Source: Basidiobolus heterosporus B8920
Lineage: Eukaryota > Basidiobolomycota > Basidiobolomycetes > Basidiobolales > Basidiobolaceae
Length of the DNA stretch: 13,210 nucleotides
Direction: 5' to 3'
Assembly: GCA_000697455.1 (NCBI GenBank)
Contig: JNET01029175.1
Location: 1 to 13,210 of the forward strand
Shown: positions 1 to 10,000 of the stretch, piece after piece
How the letters are laid out: each line of letters begins with the position of its first letter
Numbering within the stretch: position 1 is the stretch's first letter
Notes under the pieces: model-generated
What the model was told of the DNA's origin: nothing
What the model saw: only the letters and a program-made list of their open reading frames with translations
The model's database searches: none
Made by a program: the position numbers and the translations under genes

Positions 1-24
1 AGAACAATAATTAATAGTCTTCAT

Positions 25-2132
25 ATGAGTTTTTCAAACTTAACTCCGGGAAATATTACTCCTTCGCAGTTACTTTTATTACGCCAACAGTTAGCTCAAC
101 AAAGCCCAACTACTAGTAGTCAAAACTCTAGTGCTTCACAAAACGTATGCACCTTTCAATTTAAAACTTCCTTTTGCATTCGTTTCTGTTCTCTAAATTC
201 TGTTCGAGACAGGCTCACTTCTCAGCTTCAAATGTTTCGAGCCCAATCGGGCGTCTGGAGCGCTCCACACCTGAAAACTTACATAAATCCAAGTAAGTCG
301 ATCGCATTCCGCTATTTTGAACGTTCTTTTTCTAAATTCAATACAAGCATGAACAAGCGACGAAAGATAGGAGAACGTGGAAATACTAAGGTATACTTGT
401 CAACTCATTGAAAGTGAGAATGTATGCAATATGAGCTAATTTTATAAAAAGACCGAACTGGTCATTCCTGAGTCAGCGATGTTTGAAGAATTACAAGGGC
501 TAGAAAAGCAGATCGATGCTATACTAAACGAGCGGAAGCATTTGATACAGGAAAACACTATTCGCTACTCACCTGTATGAATTTCTATAACGCGAAGCAT
601 CAACGTTACTATATAACTAAAATTTGTACGAATACATTTGAATATGCAGGCCAAAAAAAATGTCCGCGTGTTTATTTCAAATCTATCAAGCGAGCAACCA
701 GAACAAGGTTACGAGATAGATGATGAAGATGATGAAATAGCCCCAGCCCCTTCTTGGACTTTGCGTATTGAAGGAAGATTACTTGATGTAGGACTTTTGT
801 GAAAATCAGAGTCTTTACCGTCTCTAACTTGGATATTCCCTCACTCTAAAGGTGCCAGCATCTACAAAAAGTAGGCAAGCAGCACGTAAATTTTCATCGT
901 TTCTTCGGTCTATTGTTATCGAGTTAGATCATGATCCAGACAACTACCCGGAAGGAGAACTAATCGAGGTAAATTCATAGATACCCCAGCAACCAAGATA
1001 TATTATTAACTTGATTCTTCAAAGTGGCACAAATCCTATTCTGCTCAGGATTTTGACGGCTTTGAAATTAAAAGACGTGGTGATAAGAACGTAAAAGCAA
1101 AGATTATACTGACTCTTGATAATCCAACTGAGAAGTACAAGTTCTCGCAAGACCTGATTCAAGTTATACAGACTGAGCGAGGAACGCAGACGTCCGCCAT
1201 ATTGGCTTTATGGGAATATATCAGAGTATATATATATCGACACATTTTTTACATATGAGCTGAAGCTAATTATTCTAAATTAGGCACATGGGCTCCGAGA
1301 TGAAGAGCAACGGGATATAATTAACAACGACGAGCTGCTCCAGAAGGTAATACCATTTTGTAATCTAAGCTTGATAACTTGGTCATTAATCGTATTTCCT
1401 ATGCTTACAACAGCTGTTTGGAATGGAACAAATGAAACTATCACAAATCCCAGAGCTACTTTGGACACATTTCTTCCCCCCTGATCCTGTCATTATAGAG
1501 TACACCATTCGAGTAGATAAAGAATATCACATCTCTCGGTACGCATATGACATATCGGTGGATGGGGAAGAAGCCAACAAAGGGAAATCTTCTAGTGGCA
1601 TGATATCTCAAGGATATCCCAAAGAAATATTGAATCTAGATGAGAAGGTATTTATCTGGTACAAGAACTTTATGCCATTATCAATCGGCCTAATAGTATA
1701 TCCTAAGATTATGCAATGTATACAATCAATGGGCAACTCTAAATCGAAAAGAGATTTTCTGCTCGAGTTTTCAAGACATCCTATTCGCTTCATAGACAAA
1801 TACTTGGCAAGCTACTGTCAGGAAATGGAGGTATAGCGTTTACTTCTATAGCACCGGGTTGGCCTGTACATGGCTCATAATGAATTGTTTTCGATCTCAC
1901 AGGTTAGTGTTGGAGAATCCGTTGTAAATGCGGAAGATCGACGCAAATCCGAATTCTATAAACAACCATGGGTAGATACTTCGGTGGTGCATTACCTCAG
2001 TGCCAAGGTAACTATTTCGTTGGTTGGATTCTGCATCCGCATCTTGTGCTTACAACATTTATTACTACATTGATATAGACACAACAAAGGATGCAGGAAT
2101 TGATGAAAATGGTTGGAAAAGCAAATACATGA
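25..2132 (+). CDS. SWI/SNF-RSC complex subunit, SMARCD/Snf12/Rsc6 family (SWIB domain)
   Basis: Core scaffold subunit of SWI/SNF-type nucleosome remodellers in the nucleus. Twelve exons fit: 25-144, 213-292, 348-390, 452-574, 650-787, 852-968, 1025-1225, 1284-1346, 1414-1647, 1708-1830, 1903-2007, 2079-2132, giving 466 residues, close to animal SMARCD1-3. All introns are GT-AG. Visible family signatures are VFISN near residue 127, SWxLRIEGRLLD (157-168), KFSSFLRSIVIELD, W-H-K followed by DGFEIKRRGD, a SWIB domain at about 245-322 (ALWEYIRAHGL, LFGMEQMKLSQIP, FFPPDP), and the C-terminal helical part with RRKSEFYKQPWV. The N-terminus is low-complexity (Q/S-rich) with a basic KRRK stretch. The frame stays open to the window edge upstream of the first ATG, so an earlier start or exon cannot be excluded. 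The call rests on remembered similarity to human SMARCD1 along most of the length. Confidence 0.93.
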
Positions 2133-2770
2133 TTTCAGCCCTAATATAGCCTATGCCATCCACTGAAGCTCAAGTACATTGGAATCCTCTTAGCAGAGAC
2201 GAATATCATTCATGACCCAACAGATGCCAAATAAATAGAATCTAAATATAGTGCTTAAGGCCTAGATCAGAATACTTTTCTATTTTACAAATACAAATTA
2301 GACTGCATAAAACTAAGGGGGTTTATACTGAGACCAAGAAACCCGAAAGCGCATGCACGTTCAGAAACTTGTTACGCGAAATAAGCATCGTGAGACGTGT
2401 TTGTGGACACAACGGTGGGCACAGGTGATGTCCATTGATAAAATCAGGAATCTCCCAGACTTTCGCTATCTATACATGGTCAAGTAATAATGGTCCTCTT
2501 CCCCTGCCGTATTGCATTCTATTCTTAGAATACTTCGATTTTGATCCGTAAACACATTACAAAATCCCGCAATAAATCAAGATGCAGTAGCTTCCGCTTT
2601 CAAGGAGCAAAGCAAGGAAATATAGATTGAGTGTGCCACAAAGTTGGTGTAAGTGCTCCATTCCAGAATAACACCCAGTAAAAGCAAACGCCAATAAATC
2701 AAGTTGACTATTGCTTGTACTCGCATTTCGGTGAATATTGTAACTAGATCATATACCAATTATGAAGCGG
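2133..2770. other. Spacer after the SMARCD gene
   Basis: About 640 bases with stops in all frames. The only open stretch (60 codons on the - strand, 2577-2759) shows no recognisable motif. It holds a likely poly(A) signal near its start and, at the right end, the promoter elements of the next gene. I see no RNA gene or repeat. Confidence 0.6.
2230..2235 (+). terminator. Candidate poly(A) signal of the SMARCD gene
   Basis: AATAAA lies 98 bases after the stop codon at 2132, a usual distance for fungal 3' ends. The assignment rests on motif and position only. Confidence 0.4.
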
Positions 2771-2792
2771 ACCAATTAGTGACCCTATTGGT
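2771..2792. promoter_or_regulatory. Paired opposed CCAAT boxes
   Basis: ACCAAT (2771-2776) and ATTGGT (2787-2792) form a perfect 6-bp inverted repeat, that is, two CCAAT boxes facing opposite ways with 10 bases between them. They lie 105-125 bases before the TATA box at 2897. CCAAT boxes are bound by the HAP/NF-Y complex in fungi, and the position suits activation of the gene at 3022. Binding is inferred. Confidence 0.5.
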
Positions 2793-2896
2793 AAACACCA
2801 AACTATATGGGATATCTATCCTTGCTTTACCTAAATAATTGAATAAAATTACCTAATCTAAGCAATGCGCATGACAGTCAATCCTGAGCCAGCATT

Positions 2897-2904
2897 TATA
2901 AATA
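2897..2904 (+). promoter_or_regulatory. TATA box of the small gene at 3022
   Basis: TATAAATA lies 118 bases before the ATG at 3022 and is followed by a pyrimidine-rich leader (2975-3015) like those of well-expressed fungal genes. The spacing predicts transcription starting near 2930. The in-frame ATG at 2911 would then lie upstream of the transcript, which decides the start in favour of 3022. Confidence 0.6.
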
Positions 2905-3021
2905 CTTGGCATGCCTCAGAACCGGTTAGTCGTTCTTTTGTTTCTTAGAGAAGACGTTGTATTTTTAAGTCAATCCCTCTCTCGTTCAACCTTTCTAATT
3001 TTTGCCTTTTCACAACTAAAC

Positions 3022-3267
3022 ATGGGACTTATCGATAAAATCCAAAACTCTTACATTTACACACACTGGAAAGTTGGCAAGTATACCAAGAGACGTGGTG
3101 GTTGTCCGGATCTCGATAGAAGAGATTCTCGCTATTACGAACGTAACTATGTCGATGGTGTCTACCTTGATGGTAGCCAGCGCCCGCCTTTATCCAAAAG
3201 TAAAAGTTTCTTGAAACGTAAAGATTCGCAAGTTGTCCGTTCCAGTGAAACCTACAATGATATGTAA
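3022..3267 (+). CDS. Small basic protein of unknown function (81 residues)
   Basis: Single-exon frame starting MGLIDKIQNSYIYTHWKVGK and ending ETYNDM. The start at 3022 has A at -3 and follows a TATA box and a C/T-rich leader. A 37-residue extension back to 2911 stays open but would begin only 7 bases after the TATA box, so I reject it. The protein is hydrophilic and rich in Lys, Arg, Tyr and Ser. It has YTKRR at 27-31, a tyrosine-rich block YYERNYVDGVYLDG near the middle and a basic SKSKSFLKRK stretch near the end. No signal peptide, membrane segment or known catalytic motif is visible. The MGxIDKIQ...YTKRR...YVDGxY pattern gives me a faint memory of short conserved proteins in other early-diverging fungi, but I cannot name a family. 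It sits alone between two multi-exon genes, and its promoter is the most canonical in the window, suggesting strong expression. Confidence 0.7.
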   Translation: MGLIDKIQNSYIYTHWKVGKYTKRRGGCPDLDRRDSRYYERNYVDGVYLDGSQRPPLSKSKSFLKRKDSQVVRSSETYNDM

Positions 3268-4018
3268 AGTGCCTATGGTGTCCCTCAGCCGTCATGCTTT
3301 AAGCAATCCATACCTCAATTCGCTCTTTTAGTTTTTCTAAAACATCCCATAATACGACGTCGAATTATACCCCTTCATTAGTAGCACCCCAACCCACAGT
3401 GTCTTTTATGCCTCATTAATAAGGAGTAAGGCAACGGAAATCCCGTACGGTATTCTAGCAATATATTTTGACCCGTTTTCGCAGTAACCTTTTTTAAGGT
3501 GAATATTTATCTTTTAATTACTGCCGTACGTGCTAGTTGAATTATCTAAATGTAACATAGCCTTCCACAGCCTTCCTCTAATCCTTAAAACCATCCGTTA
3601 TGTTACGCTACATTACGTATTCTAACATTATTATCCTACTTCCACAGTCTGGTTACGTTTCATTGGGTTTTCTTGAGTTTTATCTTTGAGTTTATTGGGA
3701 TTTGTTGAATCAATTTTCAAATAAATTTTCTGATTTATATGTATTAAGTAGTATGTAGAGTGTACCAGCTCAGTATACCTGCTCAAGCAACACATCACCT
3801 AGTACTATCACGCTCTAGAATCCCCAGCTATTCTGGAATGAATCCATCGTATAATACTCTGGAAAAAAGAAACAATAAACAAATTTTGAGGACTTGTTTT
3901 GAAAATCAATGGTGTAAACATCTAATTATGAAGTATTCGATTTGTCTATTAGGCAAAATACGGCATCACTTCCTGACCTCTTACTTTAGTTCCATACACT
4001 GTCCATTATTAAACCAGC
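3268..4018. other. Spacer between the small gene and HAUS3
   Basis: About 750 AT-rich bases. An AATAAA occurs at 3720-3725, far (453 bases) from the stop at 3267, so its role as a poly(A) signal is doubtful. A + frame open at 3760-4047 overlaps the HAUS3 start in another frame and has no recognisable content. No clear promoter box for HAUS3 is visible. Confidence 0.5.
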
Positions 4019-6574
4019 ATGGCAACAACTGTTGGGGAGTTCATTGAATTTTTAGAACAGGCAGGCTATCCAGATGCTGCGGGTATCGACTCTAAGCAGA
4101 TTGAGTGGGCCTTTGAGGCGAAAGAGACTGCTTCTTTCATGGAATGGCTGCATAAAAACATAGATATAGAGACAAATGTACTTTTGCCTGAAGAGCTTGA
4201 AGAGTGAGCATTCCTTTTGGATAAAGAAAAGAATGTGATAAAAGTATATTCCGTTTATTCATGCTCCTCTTGTTTAGATACCAAAGGTTGGAACAAATAG
4301 GGAAAATACCCAACGTAAGTTACATCCACTTTGCTCGTATATTTGTTTACGTTTTAAACCAGATTTTGATACTCAAGTTCACTGAGGACAGTGTACCTGA
4401 GGAGATAGAACTACCTACCAGAAGTCTTGTAAAAGAAAGAGCACTAAGTTGTAGTAAATCCGCGAGTCGTGAGCAAAGTTACTCTAACCAACTGGACAAA
4501 CGTAGTGCCATGTTAAGGTAATTGGAGAGTCCTGAACTAGAGGTCGTTGTTTCCAGGCTTGGAAGTGGAGTAACCTTATTTATGATAGCTCCAATCTAGA
4601 AGAGTTGGAGAATCGCTTAGAATCCTTATTACAAGCCGAATGCGAGATAGATAAACAACTCGAACATCAGGAAGTTGTTTTGAAAAATGAATCGTCGAAG
4701 GTTGGCATTCTACATCATTATTCTCACTTAACGAGGCCTTTGCTTAGACTTTTGTGAAATGGCAGATGAATCATACTTTGAATGATATCGAAAAGTCAGT
4801 AAACAGCTTGATATCGGATATTGGTCACGAGAGGAGTGACGGTTAGTTAGTTAGTTCCTTGATCTTATATCAGCCACTGTTCTAATATGTCATATCAATA
4901 GAACCCCACACTTCCTTGTCTCAGGAGCTTGGAAGCGCAAGAAAAATGACGAAGCAGTGCAAGTCCTTCGATGTCGAGTTTATCAAGCTTGTCGGACAAC
5001 TCTTTAACAAGGTGGGAGTCATTATCATCTCCAGAATGTGACTGAGAGCCTAATCTATTCACAAACTCTATACAGGCAGAGGGAGTTTCATATTATGGTC
5101 AGAATCTGGAGGAGGTGCTGGATATTATAGATACACTGACTGAGGAGTTTGTTCAAGGTAGGTTGAGCAAGTTGAAGCTGATATTTCTAGAATTCTTATC
5201 AACTCAAATTTAATAGGTGACAAATTACAGATCGAGGACATCCTTACAGAGGCCGAAAGACTTGTTTCAATGTATGGCATCTTTCGCATTGGATTTGTTT
5301 CGCATTTGTCTAACCGGTCAATCAAACAGGTATCCTAGTATCGACAAGAGGTATTTGGACTGCCAGGTTGAGTACGCAAAAGGCCTCGAAACACTTCGTG
5401 CGCTAGAGGAAGAAAACCAACGCCTGGACGTGTATGGCAACGACATGCTAATGCTGAAGTAAGAAAGCTACCTTCTTTACCTTGTTCTGATATACCTCGT
5501 CTGCTAATCACCAATCGACAACAGGCACGAGATAGAAAACTTCAAAGATGCCACCATCCAAATCGAATCTTCTCTGTATGATGATCAAGCGGAAATCTCC
5601 GACCTATACGACGAGCTAGCCTCTTCTAAAGTGAAATACCCACTACTTGACACCCACTACCAATCGATCAGTACTAGACAAAAGTTCATCGGTCCTAAAC
5701 TAGAAAAGGTTTCAAAGCTCGTCACGCTGATTGCTTGACTCTATTTATTAACAGTTTTGTTTGGTTTCGCACAGATGGTTGAGCTGCTTGTCGACCAGAA
5801 TTCTCGTGAGCAGCTTATGTCTCTGATCAGCGAATTCGAGATGGACCAATTCATGCAGCGATACAACACACTAGTAGCTCTTTCCGACGAACTAGATGCG
5901 AAGCTGGAGGAAGTCCAGGCCAGACAAGTACGTTGGGCAGTATTTCAGTGCTAATGCGGGCTCATATTAACGTTTGATTAGAATGCCAGATCAGAGAAGG
6001 ATTCAAAAACCGTCACCAAGACTGACATCATGGATAGTCACGACTCGTATCTTCATCTACTGAACCGTATGGTTGAGAACCAAACAGGTATACTACAACG
6101 CTTTATGAAACAACCACCCCGCCATTAACCTACCTACTTTTCTCAGTCTCTGATGGTGATGGCAATGCCACAACTGCTCTTTTCACATCCTACAACACCC
6201 TGAAGACCAAGTCTGAAGAGTTTGCCGCACAGATTCGCACCTTGAAGTCCGAGCTTTCTCGCTGCAAAGAGGAAATTGACCAAACAGTGGCGAATGGTGA
6301 GCGCGCGGAGACTTTACTACGACAAACCGTCTACAGAGATTCATGCACCGAGCAGATCCTACTGGATTCCAAAAAGGTGTTCGAATTGCAATCGGAGTTC
6401 AAAAATAAGATCGTGGAACTTAAAGCTCACTACAAGAAATGTAAAGAGGCCACACACATGGACGATATGCTATTCAACCAAAAGGGCATCTTTGAATGGT
6501 TCTATTTGAAGCCACATAAACTTGAGAAATATCTCGATCTGCTAAGGAAACAAAAGAGCGAAAACAAAGACTGA
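4019..6574 (+). CDS. Augmin complex subunit 3-like protein (HAUS3)
   Basis: Likely part of augmin, the eight-subunit complex that docks gamma-tubulin on existing spindle microtubules to nucleate branches. Exons: 4019-4203, 4278-4314, 4363-4517, 4571-4700, 4748-4841, 4902-5011, 5076-5157, 5217-5329, 5367-5458, 5525-5708, 5775-5927, 5982-6087, 6147-6574, giving about 622 residues (human HAUS3 has about 600). The N-terminus matches the HAUS-augmin3 domain: EFIEFLEQAGYP, IEWAFE, SFMEWL, NVLLPEELEEYQRLEQIGK. A further match to human HAUS3 is NLEELENRLESLLQ. The rest is long amphipathic coiled coil, ending in FEWFYLKPHKLEKYLDLLRK. The exon 3/4 junction is uncertain: 4518-4570 ends in a weak acceptor, while donor 4429 with acceptor 4556 also keeps frame and gives about 597 residues. 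Two introns are odd: one of 37 nt, and one of 48 nt that is stop-free. Family call strong, exact splicing less so. Confidence 0.85.
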
Positions 6575-7098
6575 ATCTTGGCTCTATTGGTCTGTTTTCC
6601 TCTTTTGTTCTCTTTCTCTGTTCCCATCCACCCATCCACCCATCCACCCATCCACCCATCTACCCATCTACCCATCCTACAACTGTCGTTTAATCTTCAA
6701 ATACACAGCCATTCTGGAAATGTTCATATTTTTGGGAGTTTTATGATATGGGACTGATTGTATTGAAGCTTTCTCTAGCGCAGTGACTATTGTCATACTA
6801 TCTATTTTAGTATAGGTAGTTAGCGATCAATAATTAATAATCTGTGATGAGTGATTAGTACACAGTGAACGGTGAATGTTTATTCTGACTGATTGGTACC
6901 GAGTCAACATTTCCCAATTTCTTTTTTTACACACTTGTGATGAAGGTAGTTTGCAGCCTAATAAACATTCAATAAGACACTTTTTTTCACGAATTCCAAG
7001 CTGTGGACTGGCTCCATATTAGCAACAATTTCTGAAGGGAAAGTTAGTCACGCCATATATTCTTCAAGTGACCATTTTCCTAGTACCTGTCTTTCACT
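6575..7098. other. Spacer between HAUS3 and the Rsc7-PHD gene
   Basis: About 520 bases. It begins with a C/T-rich tract and an 8-bp tandem repeat (listed separately), followed by AT-rich DNA. An inverted CCAAT (ATTGG, 6892-6896) lies about 205 bases before the next ATG. AATAAA at 6960-6965 is 386 bases after the HAUS3 stop, so its use as a poly(A) signal is uncertain. No gene is visible. Confidence 0.5.
6623..6678. repeat. 8-bp tandem repeat (CCCATCCA)n
   Basis: Four exact copies of CCCATCCA, two copies of the variant CCCATCTA and one partial copy, directly head to tail, starting 49 bases after the HAUS3 stop codon. It probably lies in the HAUS3 3' UTR. The shift from one variant to the other along the array suggests growth by slippage. 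Confidence 0.9.
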
Positions 7099-10000
7099 AT
7101 GGAAGTCGACGGTGAGTAACCATTAAGTTCTGAGCAAGCTCTGTCATATCGATTTTCTGCGATATCACTCTTCTAGACAATACACACGCGTCTTATTCAT
7201 GAATAAACACCGAATCCCCACGCGTTTCTATCCTTGCAAATATACCAAGTTCTACAGTCGCTTTTATTCATACCTTTGTTTTTATCTCCACTTTTAGAAA
7301 CCCCTCGAACCACCCGATCCCGTAAACGAAAGCTTGATTCCGCAGAAAAAGAAACCCCTATTCGTTCTACTCCGAAAGATGAAGTAACTAAAGAGATAAA
7401 AAAAGGTCCAATCGGACCACCAGTGTCGCCTTCACCTGTTCCAAGGAGGAGAGGGAGACCGCCAAAGCATAGAAAAGTGGTGGATGTTTTAAACTCCAAG
7501 GAGATGCTCGATGCCAAGGAGTATCCCAAAAGTCCCTCAAGTACCACCTCTGGCCCACTAGACATGGAGGAATATGTTAGACCCGAAATCGATGAAAAAG
7601 GAGAGAAGAAAATCACCCCAGATGGAGAGTTGCTAGGTGGTTAGTAAACGCATTTCAATCACGAAGAATCAAGCTAAACGTCAACCCAGTTCAACTCAAT
7701 TATCTCGTTTCGCATATTTAGGTAGAAAATATAAAATCTCTGTTTTCCAGCTTCCCGAGCGACACCCCACCTGCTATTATACACAAGCTATGGAGGTGGC
7801 CAAATTATTGGGATTCCGCGACAGTCATTCATTTTTCAACAAAAACCCTAATCTGGTGAGGATATGGGCTACGGAAGCTGAGAGACATCAGCTGGTTGAT
7901 CAGGGATTGCTGGTCCCCATGCTGAAAAGCAGACCCATCGCAATTATCACCGCACACTCAGCATTTAAGAGCTTCGGGGCTAAAGTCATCAAAAACGGTA
8001 GAAGGGGAATAGACGATTATTATGAAGCAGAGGCAGTTGCATTCGGCTATTATGAGGAAGCCAGAGAAGAGGAGCCAAGATCGATGTTGCCCAACGCCTC
8101 TTCTACGTTCACACCGCATGATGCCATCCCTGGATTACCCGAAAATGCTGGCTCGTTCAGTCATGTAAATGCAACCAACTGGATGTATGTGTGTGCTTCG
8201 TCTACTCAAAGCTTCAACTCGAATCTAGCACAGCGCCGTAAAGCTAACCCTGGCTTCTTTGATGTGCATACTAATATGGAGCAGGTGCCCAACGCTACGC
8301 AACCTCATGAGGTGTGGGTAGAGAGGCTAAATGATGGCCAATCACGACGGGGAACTTACATCGAGCCGGAGGTTAAATTCCGAGTCAAAAACATGGCTAG
8401 CTATGCGGGGAAATTACCGGATAAAGAATTGCTGAGTTTGATTCCACCTGATATGGCTCAAGAAGCGCTTAAACTGATTGAAAGCCAAGAAGAGGAGATA
8501 GAAAGTGATTCACTCAAGTATCCAATTGCTTTGATAGGTGGTCAATATCAGGCTACTTATCCGATGTAGGTTTATTGAAAGTTCAAGGTGCATGGATCCC
8601 ATAATACTGATTCTTTTCTTTGCTGTAGACATCGTACCCGTCTGAATCAAGTCTTACCCAAAAACTCTGCACAGGATGGCCCTTACTCTGTGCAAGCGAT
8701 GTACCCTTCCTTGTTTACTGCCTCGCAGAATACCCCACAAAACAAAGTCCCAGGCACACCCACTCCTCAACAAATAAATCAAACCTTGATGAGTCCCTCT
8801 GCTAATCCAGCCCCGAAGTATAGCCCGGCACCGGAAGCACCAGTATGTATTAGATTCTCCGCGATTCTGATTCAAATCATCAGGCTGACGAATTTTTCTT
8901 TCCCAGGGTAGTTCCATGAAACCCACTGCAGCCTTCACCTGTGGAATTATAGCCAGTAGCACGGGGCAACCCTGTAAGCGGTTGGTAACCTTTGATGGGG
9001 AGCGCTGTCTTTACCATAAGAGTATTTTAGCCTTAAATATGGCCAACAACTCACGAGCAGCCAGCGAAGCCTCGCAACCGCAAACTCCATCCAGAGCAAG
9101 TAATGACGACGAGGAAGAAGAGGCTGATGAAGAGAGGGAGTCGGAGGGAAGTGTAAGTCGCTTTTTAGCTTTGAGATCAACAATATCCATTTAGGATGAT
9201 TCATAATGATAAATTTGTAAATTGAAATTTGTAGCCCCGACAAAACATCTCTACCGTCCCACCTAATGCATGTGTTCACTGCCATTCATTGCTCACCCCA
9301 TCCGCCTTGGTCACCAAAGAAAACGCCCCTCCATTCTCTTTGTTAGAAATGTTAACTTGTGCTCGATGCGACGGAAAACATCATCCACTTTGTATTCATC
9401 TTAATACGACAAGATTGATAGATGCATGTAAAAGTTATCCGTGGGAGTGTAACGATTGTAAAATATGCGTCGTCTGTGAAAGTACGGGCGACGAGGAGAC
9501 ACTATTGATTTGCGATGATTGTGATCGCGCCTGGCATATGACTTGTTGTATACCACCGGTAAAAGAATTGCCCAAAGGTAAGTTTCCACGTGTCTATACT
9601 CGACTAGCACCATCCTTTAACGCTTCCATTTCTCACCAGACAAGTGGCTCTGCCCATTGTGTGCTCGATGCCAGACATGTGGGCCCAAACCTGACCTGCC
9701 ACCCTCTGAATTCAAACACGCTCTTGCGCCTCCAACTGGTGAAAAAAAATATCCTACATATTTGGCTACATATTGTACGGACTGTTATGGGGATTTCCAA
9801 GCAAACAGGTATTGTCCTTGTTGTATGCGGACCTTTACCGAGGATGCGGAGGAGGAAATGGTCTGTTGTGATCAATGTGACCGATGGATCCACCGGATAT
9901 GTGATTCTTCATTGACGAAAGAAAAGTATCAAAGTCTAGCTGAGGACGAGACCATGAAATATTTGTGTCCTTTCTGTGAGAAAACCCCGCCGGAGGATGT

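Noticed and set aside
2577-2759. 60-codon - strand frame in the spacer
   Set aside because: It is short, with no motif, promoter or splice context supporting it.
2911-3021. In-frame N-terminal extension of the small protein from ATG 2911
   Set aside because: It begins 7 bases after the TATA box and so would be upstream of the expected transcript start. The residues are an unpatterned hydrophobic run, and the T-rich DNA reads as a leader.
3029-3295. 88-codon - strand frame
   Set aside because: It is antisense to the small gene at 3022, and its His-rich content mirrors that gene's codons.
3760-4047. 95-codon + strand frame
   Set aside because: It overlaps the conserved HAUS3 start in another frame and has no recognisable motif.
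4841-4856. GTTAGTTAGTTAG run as a telomere-like repeat
   Set aside because: It is only about three units long and lies within an intron starting with the donor GTTAGT.
6474-6659. 61-codon - strand frame with Gly-Trp repeats
   Set aside because: The repeated residues come directly from the 8-bp tandem repeat, and the rest is antisense to HAUS3.
7197-7616. 139-codon - strand frame
   Set aside because: It is antisense to exon 2 of the Rsc7-PHD gene, with no domain signature.
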